The position numbers and the translations under genes are program-made. The notes under the pieces were generated by a model. That model had not been told where the DNA came from and searched no databases. It saw only the letters and a list, made by a program, of their open reading frames with translations. Source: Gemmataceae bacterium (GTDB lineage Bacteria; Planctomycetota; Planctomycetia; Gemmatales; Gemmataceae). Taken from it: a DNA stretch of 64,000 nt. Positions 19,023-28,592 of this stretch are shown piece after piece (position 1 is the first letter of the stretch; each line of letters opens with the position of its first letter). The stretch covers positions 1 to 64,000 of the forward strand of contig JALHPZ010000009.1 of NCBI GenBank assembly GCA_022842245.1, in the 5' to 3' direction.

Positions 19023-20828
19023 TCACTTTGCCTTCTCGGCCTTGCCAGGCATGCCTTCGCTCAGCCGCCAGTAATTATCGGCTTCGAGGTCTTTCCATTC
19101 TTCGGTGGTGCCGTCGGGCCAGACCACTTTAACGGTCGCCGTCTTCGCCGCGCCAAGTCCGACGACATGTCGCGGGTCGGCGGTCGAACCGTAACTGGCA
19201 CCGCCCTTCTGGTATCGCGTGTTCGTTCCATTGGCCGATTCCACGATTACTTTGGCGCCGACGAAACTGCGATTTCCCTTCGGGGCGAGTTCCAAACCGA
19301 TCCAATGATTTTCATCTGCCGAGACGTTTTTCAGGACCGCGAGGGGTTCGTTCAAGTGGCTGACGACCGCATCGACCTTGCCGTCGTTGTCGAGATCGCC
19401 GAGCGCTGCGCCGCGGGCGTTGTGCTTGGCGTCGAAATAGGCGCCGCCCTGGCCGACCGTTTGCGAGAACTTGCCTTTTTGGTTACGGAGTAGGAGGGCC
19501 GCCTGCTGACGCCCGAATTTCGCGGCCGGGTAGCGGATCGCATGGCCGTTGAAGATGGCGAGGTCGTCCCAGCCATCGCGATCGGCGTCGAGGAAGCCGA
19601 TGCCCCAGTTCACGTAGATGCCGCCGATCTTTCCGATTCCGCTTACGACCGTGGCGTAGTTGAAGGACATCCGTTCGGCCGTCGCGCGGTTGTTGTAGAG
19701 GGCCGGTAGTTCCTGCTCATAGTTGGAAACGATGATCGAGCCGCGGCCGGTGCGATCATAGTCGGAAATATCGATGCCCATGCTCCCGTTCGGGGTGCCA
19801 CGATCATCGCGGGCGCAGTTTGCGAGTAGCGCCACTTCCTCAAACGCCCACTCGCCGACTTTCGTTCGCTTGTTGAACCAGAGGTAGTTGTCGTCGGTGT
19901 CGTTGACGACGTAAACATCGGGTTTGCCGTCGGCGTTCAGGTCGGCGATGACGACGCCGATCCCTTTGCCGCCGTTCTTGGCGATGAACTGTTTGGACAT
20001 GTCGGTGAAGGTGCCATTGCCGTTGTTCTTGTAGACGGAATGGGGAAGGGCTTCGAACCGCTTGGGCTGGCAGACGTCGCGTGTCTTGCCGTCGTAGGTG
20101 CAGTCTTCGGGATGGCGGTAGGGTTTGCCATCGGGGCCGGTTCCTCCGAAGCCCCAATTGCCGTAGTGGGCGACGTAGAGGTCGGCGAAGCCGTCGCCGT
20201 CGAGATCGCCCCAGGCGGCGGAGGTGCTCCACAATTGTTCGTTCAGCCCGGACTTTGGGGTCGCGTCGACGAATTTGCGCCCGCCCGCGCCATCGGCTTC
20301 GTTATGGAGCAGGATCAGGCGATTGTAGCCGGTGACCAGAATGTCCGTGTGACCATCGTTGTCGTAGTCGAAGCAGGCGGCACCGTGAGAATACTGCCAT
20401 TTGACAGCGTCGAGGCCGACGGCGGTGGACACATCCTGGAACTTGAAACCGCCGAGGTTGCGGTAGAGCTTGGAGGGGTGCCCAAGGACGTTCTTGCCCT
20501 CGTAGTATCCACCGGCGGGCACAAAGATATCGAGCAGTCCGTCGCGGTCGTAGTCGATCAGGCCGATTCCACCGCCCAGGGATTCGATGATGGCGAAGTG
20601 GTTCGCTTCTTCGCCGTTCCGGTAGGTGAATGCGATACCGGTTTCGGGCGTGACGTCCTTCATCCAGATCGGACCCGTAGAGGCGGCTGATCCCGGTTCA
20701 TCCTCGATCTTGGGAGGAACCGGTACGTTACCACCGCCGCCAAAACCACCCAGTGCGATGGTCAGGCCGATGCCGGCACCGATCACCAGAAGTCCGATCA
20801 ACAGTAGACGAATCCGGCTCGATGGCAT
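19023..20828 (-). CDS. Secreted FG-GAP/VCBS-repeat protein with C-terminal ASPIC/UnbV domain
   Basis: The 601-aa protein has an N-terminal membrane anchor (residues 6-25, LLIGLLVIGAGIGLTIAL) and a series of FG-GAP-type calcium-binding beta-propeller motifs: IDYDRDGLLDIF, FDYDNDGHTDIL, GDLDGDGFADLY and DLNADGKPDVYV. An ASPIC/UnbV domain at the end contains the typical VKVVWPDGTTEEW. Such CRTAC1-like proteins are abundant in planctomycetes and act at the cell surface; their ligands are unknown. I preferred the start at 20828 because the anchor begins there. Divergent from the Hsp70 gene. Confidence 0.88.
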   Translation of the reverse strand: MPSSRIRLLLIGLLVIGAGIGLTIALGGFGGGGNVPVPPKIEDEPGSAASTGPIWMKDVTPETGIAFTYRNGEEANHFAIIESLGGGIGLIDYDRDGLLDIFVPAGGYYEGKNVLGHPSKLYRNLGGFKFQDVSTAVGLDAVKWQYSHGAACFDYDNDGHTDILVTGYNRLILLHNEADGAGGRKFVDATPKSGLNEQLWSTSAAWGDLDGDGFADLYVAHYGNWGFGGTGPDGKPYRHPEDCTYDGKTRDVCQPKRFEALPHSVYKNNGNGTFTDMSKQFIAKNGGKGIGVVIADLNADGKPDVYVVNDTDDNYLWFNKRTKVGEWAFEEVALLANCARDDRGTPNGSMGIDISDYDRTGRGSIIVSNYEQELPALYNNRATAERMSFNYATVVSGIGKIGGIYVNWGIGFLDADRDGWDDLAIFNGHAIRYPAAKFGRQQAALLLRNQKGKFSQTVGQGGAYFDAKHNARGAALGDLDNDGKVDAVVSHLNEPLAVLKNVSADENHWIGLELAPKGNRSFVGAKVIVESANGTNTRYQKGGASYGSTADPRHVVGLGAAKTATVKVVWPDGTTEEWKDLEADNYWRLSEGMPGKAEKAK

Positions 20829-20928
20829 GAAACTGGCTCCGCACCGCAAGACGGTGCCGATTGGGAGGGGATTGGCTCCGTAGAATTAGCATATCGTGAC
20901 TTTCCTCAAAGGCGAAAAGACCCGTTCC

Positions 20929-22740
20929 ATGAACTCGGACGTCGTTGGTATCGATCTCGGCACGACCTATAGTCTCGCGGCGTTTGTGACCAATGGCCGG
21001 CCGGCGGTCGTCCGCGACGCGGCTGGCGCGGCGCTGGTGCCTTCTTGCATCAGCTTTCACGACGACGGCACCGTGCTTGTCGGCTCCGCGGCGAAAGAAC
21101 GCGCACTGTCCGACCCCGACCACACCATTTTCAGCGTCAAACGCTTGATGGGGCGAACATTGGCGGAATTGAAGGAAGAACTGAAACTGATTCCGCACCA
21201 GATCGCCGAACGCGAAGTCGAGGGCGGCCGCAAGGTGCTGACAGTGAACGTCGGCGGGCGGGAGCATACGCCGGAGGAATTGTCGGCGCTCATCTTGAAG
21301 GAAGTACGAGCGCGGGCAGGTAACCCGACCAAGGCTGTCATCACGGTGCCGGCGTATTTCGACGATTCCCAACGCCAGGCGACGCGGGACGCGGGTCGCA
21401 TTGCGGGCTTGGACGTGCTGCGGATCGTGAACGAACCGACGGCGGCGGCGCTTGCCTACGGGCTGGACAAGCGGGACGCGGGCGTCGTGGCCGTGTACGA
21501 TCTCGGCGGCGGCACCTTCGATTGCTCGATCCTGCAGGTGGCGGACGGCATCTTCCGCGTCCTCTCCACCAACGGCGACACGTTCCTCGGCGGCGACGAC
21601 TTCGATCGCGCGATCATGTCGGAAGCCGCGAAGCGCTTCGCCGTGGAACTGACGAACCGCGATTCGGAAACGTTGCAACGTTACCGCGACGAGGCCGAGA
21701 AGACGAAGATCGCTCTCTCGTCAAGCGAGTCGGTCGAGTTCAAGGATCGAGGCCGACGCACGACGTTCACGCGAACGGAGTTCGAAGCGATGATCGCGCC
21801 TCTGGTGGAGCGGTCGATTGCGAAGTGCCGCGCGGCGATGGCCGATGCCGGGAAAACCGAAGTGGACGAAGTCGTGCTGGTCGGCGGATCGTCGCGTGTG
21901 CCGTTGGTGCGCCGGCGGGTCGAGGAATTCTTCCGACGCAAGCCGCATTCCGACCTGAACCCGGACGAGGTGGTGGCGTTGGGTGCCGCAGTTCAGGCGG
22001 ACATTCTGGCCGGGAATCGCAAGGATTTGCTGCTACTGGACGTCGTGCCGCTTTCGCTGGGGATCGAAACGCTCGGCGGCGTGGTGGATAAGGTGATCCA
22101 TCGGAACAGCACGGTGCCCTGCCGGGAGACGGTGCGCTATTCGACGGCGGTGGACAACCAGACTGCGATCCTCGTGAACATCTACCAGGGCGAACGCGAA
22201 TTGACGAAGGACTGCCGGCTTTTGGGGCAGTTCAAACTCGGCGGGATCCCGCCAATGCCGGCCCAACTGCCGCAGGTCGATATCACATTCACGCTGGATG
22301 CGAACGCGATGTTGAAGGTGAGCGCGGTGGAGCGTCGCAGCGGACAACAGGCGCAGGTGGAAGTTCGCGCGGCCCACGGCCTGTCGCGAGACGAGGTCGA
22401 AGCGCTCGTCTTGCAAAGCGTGGAGCACGCCCACGACGATTTCCGCCAACGGCAATGGATCGAGTACAAGAACAAGGCCGAAGCCGACCTTCGCCATGCC
22501 GCGAAGGCGATGGCAGCCAGCGGGGCCGGGCTGACGGCGGAGGAGCGGTCGGCGATCGACTCGGCGACCCGAGTGTTGCAAGCGGCGCTGACGGGCAACG
22601 ATCCCGCGGTTCTGCAGCGTGCCGTGACGGCGTTCGGCCAGGCGACATCGCCGCTGGCGGAACTGCACATGAACGCGGCCGTGAAGACGATGCTGGCGGG
22701 GAAGACCGAAGGAGAATTGGATCGGGCCATCGTGAAATGA
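20929..22740 (+). CDS. hscA: Hsp70-family chaperone, HscA-like
   Basis: The 603-aa protein has the complete Hsp70 ATPase: [53 protein letters not shown] and VGGSSRVP. The substrate-binding domain ([14 protein letters not shown] and QGERE) is followed by a short helical lid and no acidic EEVD-like tail. The shortened lid and overall length fit HscA, the Fe-S cluster assembly chaperone, better than DnaK. No iscU or hscB is adjacent, so DnaK-paralogue is the alternative. ATG at 20929 is chosen over an upstream GTG. Confidence 0.8.
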   Translation: MNSDVVGIDLGTTYSLAAFVTNGRPAVVRDAAGAALVPSCISFHDDGTVLVGSAAKERALSDPDHTIFSVKRLMGRTLAELKEELKLIPHQIAEREVEGGRKVLTVNVGGREHTPEELSALILKEVRARAGNPTKAVITVPAYFDDSQRQATRDAGRIAGLDVLRIVNEPTAAALAYGLDKRDAGVVAVYDLGGGTFDCSILQVADGIFRVLSTNGDTFLGGDDFDRAIMSEAAKRFAVELTNRDSETLQRYRDEAEKTKIALSSSESVEFKDRGRRTTFTRTEFEAMIAPLVERSIAKCRAAMADAGKTEVDEVVLVGGSSRVPLVRRRVEEFFRRKPHSDLNPDEVVALGAAVQADILAGNRKDLLLLDVVPLSLGIETLGGVVDKVIHRNSTVPCRETVRYSTAVDNQTAILVNIYQGERELTKDCRLLGQFKLGGIPPMPAQLPQVDITFTLDANAMLKVSAVERRSGQQAQVEVRAAHGLSRDEVEALVLQSVEHAHDDFRQRQWIEYKNKAEADLRHAAKAMAASGAGLTAEERSAIDSATRVLQAALTGNDPAVLQRAVTAFGQATSPLAELHMNAAVKTMLAGKTEGELDRAIVK

Positions 22741-22742
22741 AA

Positions 22743-22766
22743 TCGCCCGTCGTATCCGACGGGCGA
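22743..22766. terminator. Bidirectional terminator between Hsp70 and YTV genes
   Basis: A perfect 10-bp stem (tcgcccgtcg / cgacgggcga) with a TATC loop lies between two convergent genes. It has no T-run, so termination strength is inferred from position and stem only. Confidence 0.5.
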
Positions 22767-22791
22767 AGTCGATTCGAATCGCTGATATCCG

Positions 22792-24744
22792 TTAGGGGCA
22801 GCCCGGCACGCAAACGGGCACGCAGCGGCGAACACAGTAGTTCACGCAATACGGAACCATCTCGCACGTCGTCACGGGAACCATCCGGCACATCTGAACC
22901 GTATCCATCCGGCAGGTTGTCCGATTCACATATCGCACGCAGGTTTGCGGCACGCACTTCGTCACATAGCTTCGGACCACGCGCTGGTGGCATTCCGGCA
23001 CCATCCGGCAGGTCGTGAACGGAATGAATCGCACGCACTCCTGCGGCACGTAGTCCACGGTGCAGCGCGTCTCGTGGCGGACATGGTCCTCACGCACCTT
23101 CCGGCAGACCGTGTACGGCACGCAACGCACGTGCGTCTCGGGTACGCTGTAGCAGCGTCGCCGCGTTTCGCACCTAACATGGTCCTGGCGGACCATCCGG
23201 CACGTCGTGTACGGCACCTGCACGCACTTCGTCTCGGGCACGCTGTAGCAGCGCCGCCGCGTCACCATCCGCGTGTGGCACTCCGGCACCGTGCGGCACG
23301 TCGTATACGGGATCGTCCGGCAGTGCACTTCCGGCACGCGGTAGCACCGGTGCCGCGTCACCATCTGCGTGTGTTCCCGGCGTTCCATCCGGCAGGTCGT
23401 GTAGGGGATCTGCACGCACTTCACTTCCGGCACACGGTAGCAGTGCGTCTTCGTCACCATCCGCACGTGCTCCTCGCACACCATCTTGCAGGTCGTGTAG
23501 CAACGCTGCTGCATCACGGTATACGGAATCATGCGTTTCACCGGCACCTGCACCGTCGTGCACACCGGCTTGCGGACGTAGTGCGTTTCGCACACTTTCC
23601 GGCATTCCGTCGTCGGCACGCAGATCGTCCGGCAGACCGTGCGTCCCGGGCATTGAACCTGTTGCTGAACCACCGGACCGGGGCAGTACCGGCTCGTGCA
23701 GGTACACGGGTCGAACACGCAGGTTCCCGGCAGTCGCACGCACTTCGTGATCACCGGGCCGGGGATGAACTCCTGCACGGTCTCGTAGCGTACGCCCGGA
23801 ATCGTGACCATTCGTTCCGTCGTCACCGGCTCGCAGACGTAGCTCGTGCGAGTCTGAGAGACCCAATCCGTCTCTTCCCGGCACATCGTCACCGGGTAGT
23901 TCGCCACGTGTTGCTCGTACACCGGCCGTAGTGTGTGGTAGGTCACCGGCACCTGGTAGCTCTGCGTCTCCGTGCGATAGGTCGTATACCGGTGCTCGCG
24001 GACGTGCTGTTCGTACACCGGATGCATCGTGAAATGCGTCACCGGCACCTGGTAAGCCTCAACGTGTGTGCGGTAAGTCGTGTACTGCTGCTGGCGGTAG
24101 TGCGTTTCGTGCACCTGCCGGTAGGTCGTGTACGTTTCCGGAACCTGGTATTCTTCGACCACCGGGCGGTTCACGGTGTAGCTGTGCGTGCGGACGTGCT
24201 GTTCATAAACCGGGTGCCACGTCGAATACGGGATCTGAACCTGGTATTCCTGCGTCACTGGGCGCATGACCGTGTAGGGCACCTGACGAACGTGCTGTTC
24301 CATCACGGTGCGATACGTTGAGTACGGAATCGCGACGGTGTAGCTCCGCGGCACCGCCTTCTGGACCACATAGCGCTGTTCGCGGACATGCTGTTCGTAA
24401 ACCGGACGGTTGACCGTGTAGGTTTGAACCTGGTCCACCGGTTCCACGACGGTGCGGTTCACCGTGTAAGGAACAGCCTCGACATGGTTCTCGTAGATCG
24501 GCCGCTGGACCGTGTACTGTTCCGGCTGCAATGTCGTCTTTGGCACGGCGCGGTAGCGCACTTCGCTGTGATTCTCGACGACGGTGCGGTAATGGACGCG
24601 AGCTTCGATGACCGGCGCGCATTGCGCGGCGGATAGGCACGCGCCGGGGAAGCGCGAGAATCCGCAATGGGCCGCGGCGGCGGTTCCCGCATTCACGGCC
24701 AGGCCGAGCATCGCGATCGCGAAACCAAGCGAGATTCGGGTCAT
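22792..24744 (-). CDS. Secreted YTV-type, Tyr/Val-rich and Cys-rich repeat protein
   Basis: The 650-aa protein begins with a signal peptide (residues 1-26). The N-terminal half has about seven units of roughly 38 residues containing forms of YTVNRPVYEQHVR and YQVP.TY. The C-terminal half has about five to six units of about 40 residues built on CRMV...H..MVTRRRCYSVPE.KCVQVPYTTC. Very high Tyr, Val, Arg and Cys content and Cys-patterned units fit the planctomycete YTV proteins associated with the proteinaceous cell wall. Cysteines are probably disulfide-bonded (inference). The start was set at 24744 because the signal peptide begins there. The long upstream open frame is not signal-like. Confidence 0.82.
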   Translation of the reverse strand: MTRISLGFAIAMLGLAVNAGTAAAAHCGFSRFPGACLSAAQCAPVIEARVHYRTVVENHSEVRYRAVPKTTLQPEQYTVQRPIYENHVEAVPYTVNRTVVEPVDQVQTYTVNRPVYEQHVREQRYVVQKAVPRSYTVAIPYSTYRTVMEQHVRQVPYTVMRPVTQEYQVQIPYSTWHPVYEQHVRTHSYTVNRPVVEEYQVPETYTTYRQVHETHYRQQQYTTYRTHVEAYQVPVTHFTMHPVYEQHVREHRYTTYRTETQSYQVPVTYHTLRPVYEQHVANYPVTMCREETDWVSQTRTSYVCEPVTTERMVTIPGVRYETVQEFIPGPVITKCVRLPGTCVFDPCTCTSRYCPGPVVQQQVQCPGRTVCRTICVPTTECRKVCETHYVRKPVCTTVQVPVKRMIPYTVMQQRCYTTCKMVCEEHVRMVTKTHCYRVPEVKCVQIPYTTCRMERREHTQMVTRHRCYRVPEVHCRTIPYTTCRTVPECHTRMVTRRRCYSVPETKCVQVPYTTCRMVRQDHVRCETRRRCYSVPETHVRCVPYTVCRKVREDHVRHETRCTVDYVPQECVRFIPFTTCRMVPECHQRVVRSYVTKCVPQTCVRYVNRTTCRMDTVQMCRMVPVTTCEMVPYCVNYCVRRCVPVCVPGCP

Positions 24745-24993
24745 TGTTCCCCCGCGCCTATGGCATCCTGGCGACTTCAGACTCGGAGCGTCCTTCCGAG
24801 AATGCAACTCATCTTCAGTTTGCCCGGCGAATCGGGAGAATCCAACGCGGCGCGGCGCGTTCCCCGCCGATTCCCCATCCTCCCCGACCGCGAAACCCGT
24901 GCGGTCGTCGTACCGCGTGCGATGTGCCATCGCGCCATTCCCGGCGCATTCGTTCCATCTTCGCATTCGCGGCCGGTTCGGTAACATGGCGGC

Positions 24994-25851
24994 ATGACCG
25001 AACCGCTCGACCGCGACGAATACGTCGAACAGGCCTATTTCTTCCGATTATTCCGGGAGCGGATTCTCGAGAACGTACCGGCCCAGGAGATCCTGGGCCG
25101 CGCGCACGAGGAACTGCTGTCCACGACCAAACTGCCGATGGCCGTGCAGTTCCTCGCAGCGGAGATCCGGCATGCCGGGGTACTCGGCCCGGCGTTCGGG
25201 CGACTTGGCCACTATTTCACACCCTTCCAGACGTTCCTCGTGCGCATGGCCGAAGACGAGAAAAGCAAATTCACGATGCCCGTCGCGCTGCTCGTCCTCG
25301 AACGCGAGGCGATCTATAAGGCTCGCAACGTCACACCGCAGGGGCTGTTCGTCTTCCACTTCGAGACGATCGCACGGAACAAGCTCGGCTACGACGAGGG
25401 ACTGAAAGCCTCGGCTGGCGACCCGCGTTTCGACGAGAATTGGAAACACTACATCGGCCTGGTCCGCCGCAGCGCCGGCACGTTCGATTTCGCGGAGTTG
25501 GTGTACGTGCGTTCGGAACTCTACGTGGAGGACGAGCGCCGCAAGAATCCGGATTACCGTCCGCCGGTCGAGCCGATCTTCGGCGTGAAGGAAGGGAAGA
25601 TTGCTAAGGCGAGCCGGGGCCGCGATCCGCTCTTCCTCTTTGCGGCGTTGCAGCGCCAACTCGACTATCCGGAAGTACCGCGACCGAAGCGTGCGGATAA
25701 TCTGGAAGGGACTATCGTTCGGCTCGAAGCGAAGGTCCGCGAAATGGAAGCCCGCCTTCGCATTCTGGAAGCCGAACAGCGCGGTACCTTCGACCCGACG
25801 CAGTTCGGCAAGCCGGAGATGTTTCGGGACATCACGGATGACGGGCCGTGA
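24994..25851 (+). CDS. Conserved hypothetical protein, 285 aa, coiled-coil C-terminus
   Basis: I do not recognise a catalytic family. Residues 1-110 are helical, with MAVQFLAAEIRHAGVLGPAF and HYFTPFQTFLVRMAEDE. A central part contains FVFHFETIARNKLGYDEGL, and residues about 235-265 (LEGTIVRLEAKVREMEARLR) form a probable coiled coil. There is no signal peptide, so it acts in the cytoplasm. It lies divergent from the YTV gene with a 249-bp gap and converges on the methyltransferase with 9 bp between stops. Confidence 0.6.
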   Translation: MTEPLDRDEYVEQAYFFRLFRERILENVPAQEILGRAHEELLSTTKLPMAVQFLAAEIRHAGVLGPAFGRLGHYFTPFQTFLVRMAEDEKSKFTMPVALLVLEREAIYKARNVTPQGLFVFHFETIARNKLGYDEGLKASAGDPRFDENWKHYIGLVRRSAGTFDFAELVYVRSELYVEDERRKNPDYRPPVEPIFGVKEGKIAKASRGRDPLFLFAALQRQLDYPEVPRPKRADNLEGTIVRLEAKVREMEARLRILEAEQRGTFDPTQFGKPEMFRDITDDGP

Positions 25852-25860
25852 ACTTCACCC

Positions 25861-27027
25861 TCACGTCACGCGGGCAAAGACGGCCTTCAGGTACCGGCCC
25901 TCCTGCACGTGCGCAAGGAACGGATGGTCCGCTCCGGCACCCGACACCTTGAAGATCTGGAGTTCCCGCCCCGCCTGCCACGAGGCGCGGCGCAGCATCT
26001 CAAGGAAGTCCGGCTCGCTCACTAATCCGGTGCACGAACAACTCAGGAAGAGGCCGCCGGGCGACACGACCTGCAACGCCAGTCGGTTCATGTCGGTGTA
26101 CTTTCGCAGCGCGCCGTCCACGTCCTCGCGGTCACGGGTCAGTTTCGCCGGATCCAGCACTACCACATCGAACCGTTGTCCGTTCGGAATCGCATCTCGC
26201 AGCCAAGGGAACAGATCCGACTGTACGAAGCGCACTGCCACGCCGTTGAGCTTGGCGTTCTGCTTCGCGAGTTCGATGACCTGTTCGTCGAGGTCGAGGC
26301 CGACCGATTCCGTCGCGCCGCCGACCTTGGCATAGACGGCGAATCCGCCGGTATTGCAGCAGATATCCAGCACGCGCCTGCCGGCGCAGAGGTCGCCGAG
26401 GAACTTGCGGTTGTCGCGCTGGTCGAGGAAGAAGCCGGTTTTGTGTTTCGATCCGGGCGCGACGCGGAATTTCAGACCGTGTTCGTGGATCGTCTCGGGC
26501 GGGGGAGGCTCGGGGCTGCGGCAGTCGAACGATTCCTGCTTGCCGACATGCTCCTCGGCGAACCAGTAGAAGCGGGCCCCCGGATATTCGCTGGCGAGCA
26601 GGTCGTGGATCGTCTGTCGGACGCGGAACATGCCAGCGGAGAAGAATTCGAGCACGATCGTGCCGCCGAACTTGTCGACGACAAGCCCGCTGAGGCCGTC
26701 CGCCTCCGAATGGACGATGCGATAGGCGTTGGAGACGGATTCGAGCTTCAGGATATCCCGTCGCAGTGCGATTGCCGCCTGGAGTTTCTTGCGGAAGAAG
26801 TCGGCATCGACCGGTTCGTCCTTTTTGGAGGTGAGCACGCGAAGGGCGATGCGGGAGTGACCGTTGTAAAACCCGCGAGCCACCCACTGGCCGGCGCGGT
26901 CCTCGATGTCCACGATGGTGCCGCCGGGCAGGCGCGTGCCGGGCTTTTCGACCATCTTTTGGAAGATCCACGGGTGCGACGACCGACGCTCGATCTTGAG
27001 CCGGACGACGGGCAACGTTTCGTTCAT
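25861..27027 (-). CDS. Class I SAM-dependent rRNA methyltransferase, RlmI/RlmK-like
   Basis: The 388-aa protein has an N-terminal PUA-like part (residues 1-75, HPWIF and RGFYN) and a SAM domain with LDICCNTGGFA, VVLDPAKLTRD and FLSCSCTG. These are the marks of the RlmI group that makes m5C in 23S rRNA, although the exact target nucleotide cannot be read from sequence. It starts 15 bp after the kinase stop on the same strand, so the two are probably cotranscribed. Confidence 0.83.
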   Translation of the reverse strand: MNETLPVVRLKIERRSSHPWIFQKMVEKPGTRLPGGTIVDIEDRAGQWVARGFYNGHSRIALRVLTSKKDEPVDADFFRKKLQAAIALRRDILKLESVSNAYRIVHSEADGLSGLVVDKFGGTIVLEFFSAGMFRVRQTIHDLLASEYPGARFYWFAEEHVGKQESFDCRSPEPPPPETIHEHGLKFRVAPGSKHKTGFFLDQRDNRKFLGDLCAGRRVLDICCNTGGFAVYAKVGGATESVGLDLDEQVIELAKQNAKLNGVAVRFVQSDLFPWLRDAIPNGQRFDVVVLDPAKLTRDREDVDGALRKYTDMNRLALQVVSPGGLFLSCSCTGLVSEPDFLEMLRRASWQAGRELQIFKVSGAGADHPFLAHVQEGRYLKAVFARVT

Positions 27028-27042
27028 TCCGTTAGTGTAGGA

Positions 27043-28470
27043 TCAGCGTGCGATGAGATACATGCGAAGGACGTTGTGCAGTTCTTCGCAACGGTCCCGC
27101 CAGTCGTCGGCGTCGTCGGGAAGGTAATCGGGATAGGGGCGAAACGCCACGGCAACGGCGACGCGGTTGGAATCGAGGTTATGAAGATTGAGTTGGACTT
27201 CGATCGGCTCTTCCCCGGGCTGCACGCCCCGGCCTCGGCGGGATGTGAGCCAGCCGATCACGCCGCTGCGTGTGGCTTTAGAAGGCCCGTTCTCCGGCAA
27301 GCCGATGCTGATCTGAATGCGGCCCGGTTCGCTGTCGATCACGGTTCCGCCGACTTCGTCGACGAATCCTTTGATCTTCATCGCGGCGAGTTTCGGAGGC
27401 AGCAAAGCCTCGAACCGGTCGCTGAAGGTGTACTGTTCGACTTCCGCATTCGGCACGGGAACGTCGACCATGGTCTTTTCGACCACATCCATAGCCAGCG
27501 TTTGTTGCCCGGGGTTGGTGAAAGCGTGGTCGGGCGGGGCTGAATCATACCAGATCTCGCGGCCGATCGCCTGACCGAAGTGCCGCGCCAATTCGCGTGC
27601 TGTCGGATGCCGTTCACTCGCGTACTTGCTCAGGGCGCACTGGACGACGGCTTCGACCGTTGGCGGTACATCCGCGATGTTCAACTTCGCGAAACGCGGC
27701 GCCGGCGTCTTGGCGTGCGCCAGTACGATCTTGCTCACGGTCGGGTAGTCGAACGGCAAGCGACCCGCGAGCATCTCGAAGAGAATCACGCCGACCGCGT
27801 AGAGGTCCGCGCGGTGGTCGACGCTGTCGCCGCGCACCATTTCCGGGCTGACATAAGCGGGCGTGCCCAGCGCCGACACATCCGCGTCGTCAGTGAGTTC
27901 CGCCAACGGTACGTGCGTGCGGTCGGTGAATCCGGCAAAGCCGAAATCCATGACCTTCACGCTTTCGGCCGGGGTGTTGAAGCCCGTCACCATGATGTTC
28001 GCCGGTTTCAGGTCGCGGTGCACGATCCCCGCGTCGTGGGCGGCCTGGAGCGCGTGACAGAGTTTTCCTACGATGGTCGCCATCCGGTCCGGATACCAAC
28101 GCGGGTACTTTTCCAGCAGCGTCTCGAGTGTTTCGCCTCGCACGAATTCCATCACAAGACACGGGCCGATCGGATCATTCAGCGATGCATCGAAGAGTTG
28201 AACGATGTACGGGTGGTTGAACCGCGCCATCGAGTGGACTTCGCTCTCGAAGAACTGGCGGAACCGAGGGCTTTCCAACAACTGCGGCTTCATCCGCTTC
28301 ACGACGACGTATTCGGCCGGATATTCGCGGGAGCGGGCCAGGTAGACTTCGCCATTGCTGCCTTCGCCGATGAGTTGAAGCAGTTCGTAATGCCCGAGCG
28401 CCAACTGGCCGATGAGGCTGCGATGGACGGCAGCGGCGGGCATGCTTTTGGTCTTGCGAAGCCAAGCCAT
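27043..28470 (-). CDS. Eukaryotic-like Ser/Thr protein kinase (cytoplasmic)
   Basis: The 475-aa protein has a Hanks-type kinase at residues about 28-300: GEGSNGEVYLA, Lys59 in VVVKRMK, HRDLKPANIM, DFGFAG and an APE variant (VSPEM). The C-terminal 150 residues contain KIKGFVDEVGGTVIDSEPG and form an unknown sensor or PilZ-like domain. There is no membrane helix. Planctomycetes are rich in such kinases. It could phosphorylate FHA-domain proteins such as the one encoded at 1095, but nothing links them. The start at 28470 is the first ATG after the aldose epimerase gene. Confidence 0.87.
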   Translation of the reverse strand: MAWLRKTKSMPAAAVHRSLIGQLALGHYELLQLIGEGSNGEVYLARSREYPAEYVVVKRMKPQLLESPRFRQFFESEVHSMARFNHPYIVQLFDASLNDPIGPCLVMEFVRGETLETLLEKYPRWYPDRMATIVGKLCHALQAAHDAGIVHRDLKPANIMVTGFNTPAESVKVMDFGFAGFTDRTHVPLAELTDDADVSALGTPAYVSPEMVRGDSVDHRADLYAVGVILFEMLAGRLPFDYPTVSKIVLAHAKTPAPRFAKLNIADVPPTVEAVVQCALSKYASERHPTARELARHFGQAIGREIWYDSAPPDHAFTNPGQQTLAMDVVEKTMVDVPVPNAEVEQYTFSDRFEALLPPKLAAMKIKGFVDEVGGTVIDSEPGRIQISIGLPENGPSKATRSGVIGWLTSRRGRGVQPGEEPIEVQLNLHNLDSNRVAVAVAFRPYPDYLPDDADDWRDRCEELHNVLRMYLIAR

Positions 28471-28592
28471 CGGATCGCCTACGGCGTTCGGGGGATACCC
28501 AAACGTAGTTCGGGGAACCGATGCACGCAAGCGATGGTCGCGGATCGGGCCATTCCGCGCGCTCGCGATAGTTGACGGGCTTGCGCCGGGAG

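Noticed and set aside
26176-27543. 455-residue plus-strand open frame across methyltransferase and kinase
   Set aside because: Opposite two well-supported genes and without a ribosome-binding site or recognisable motif.
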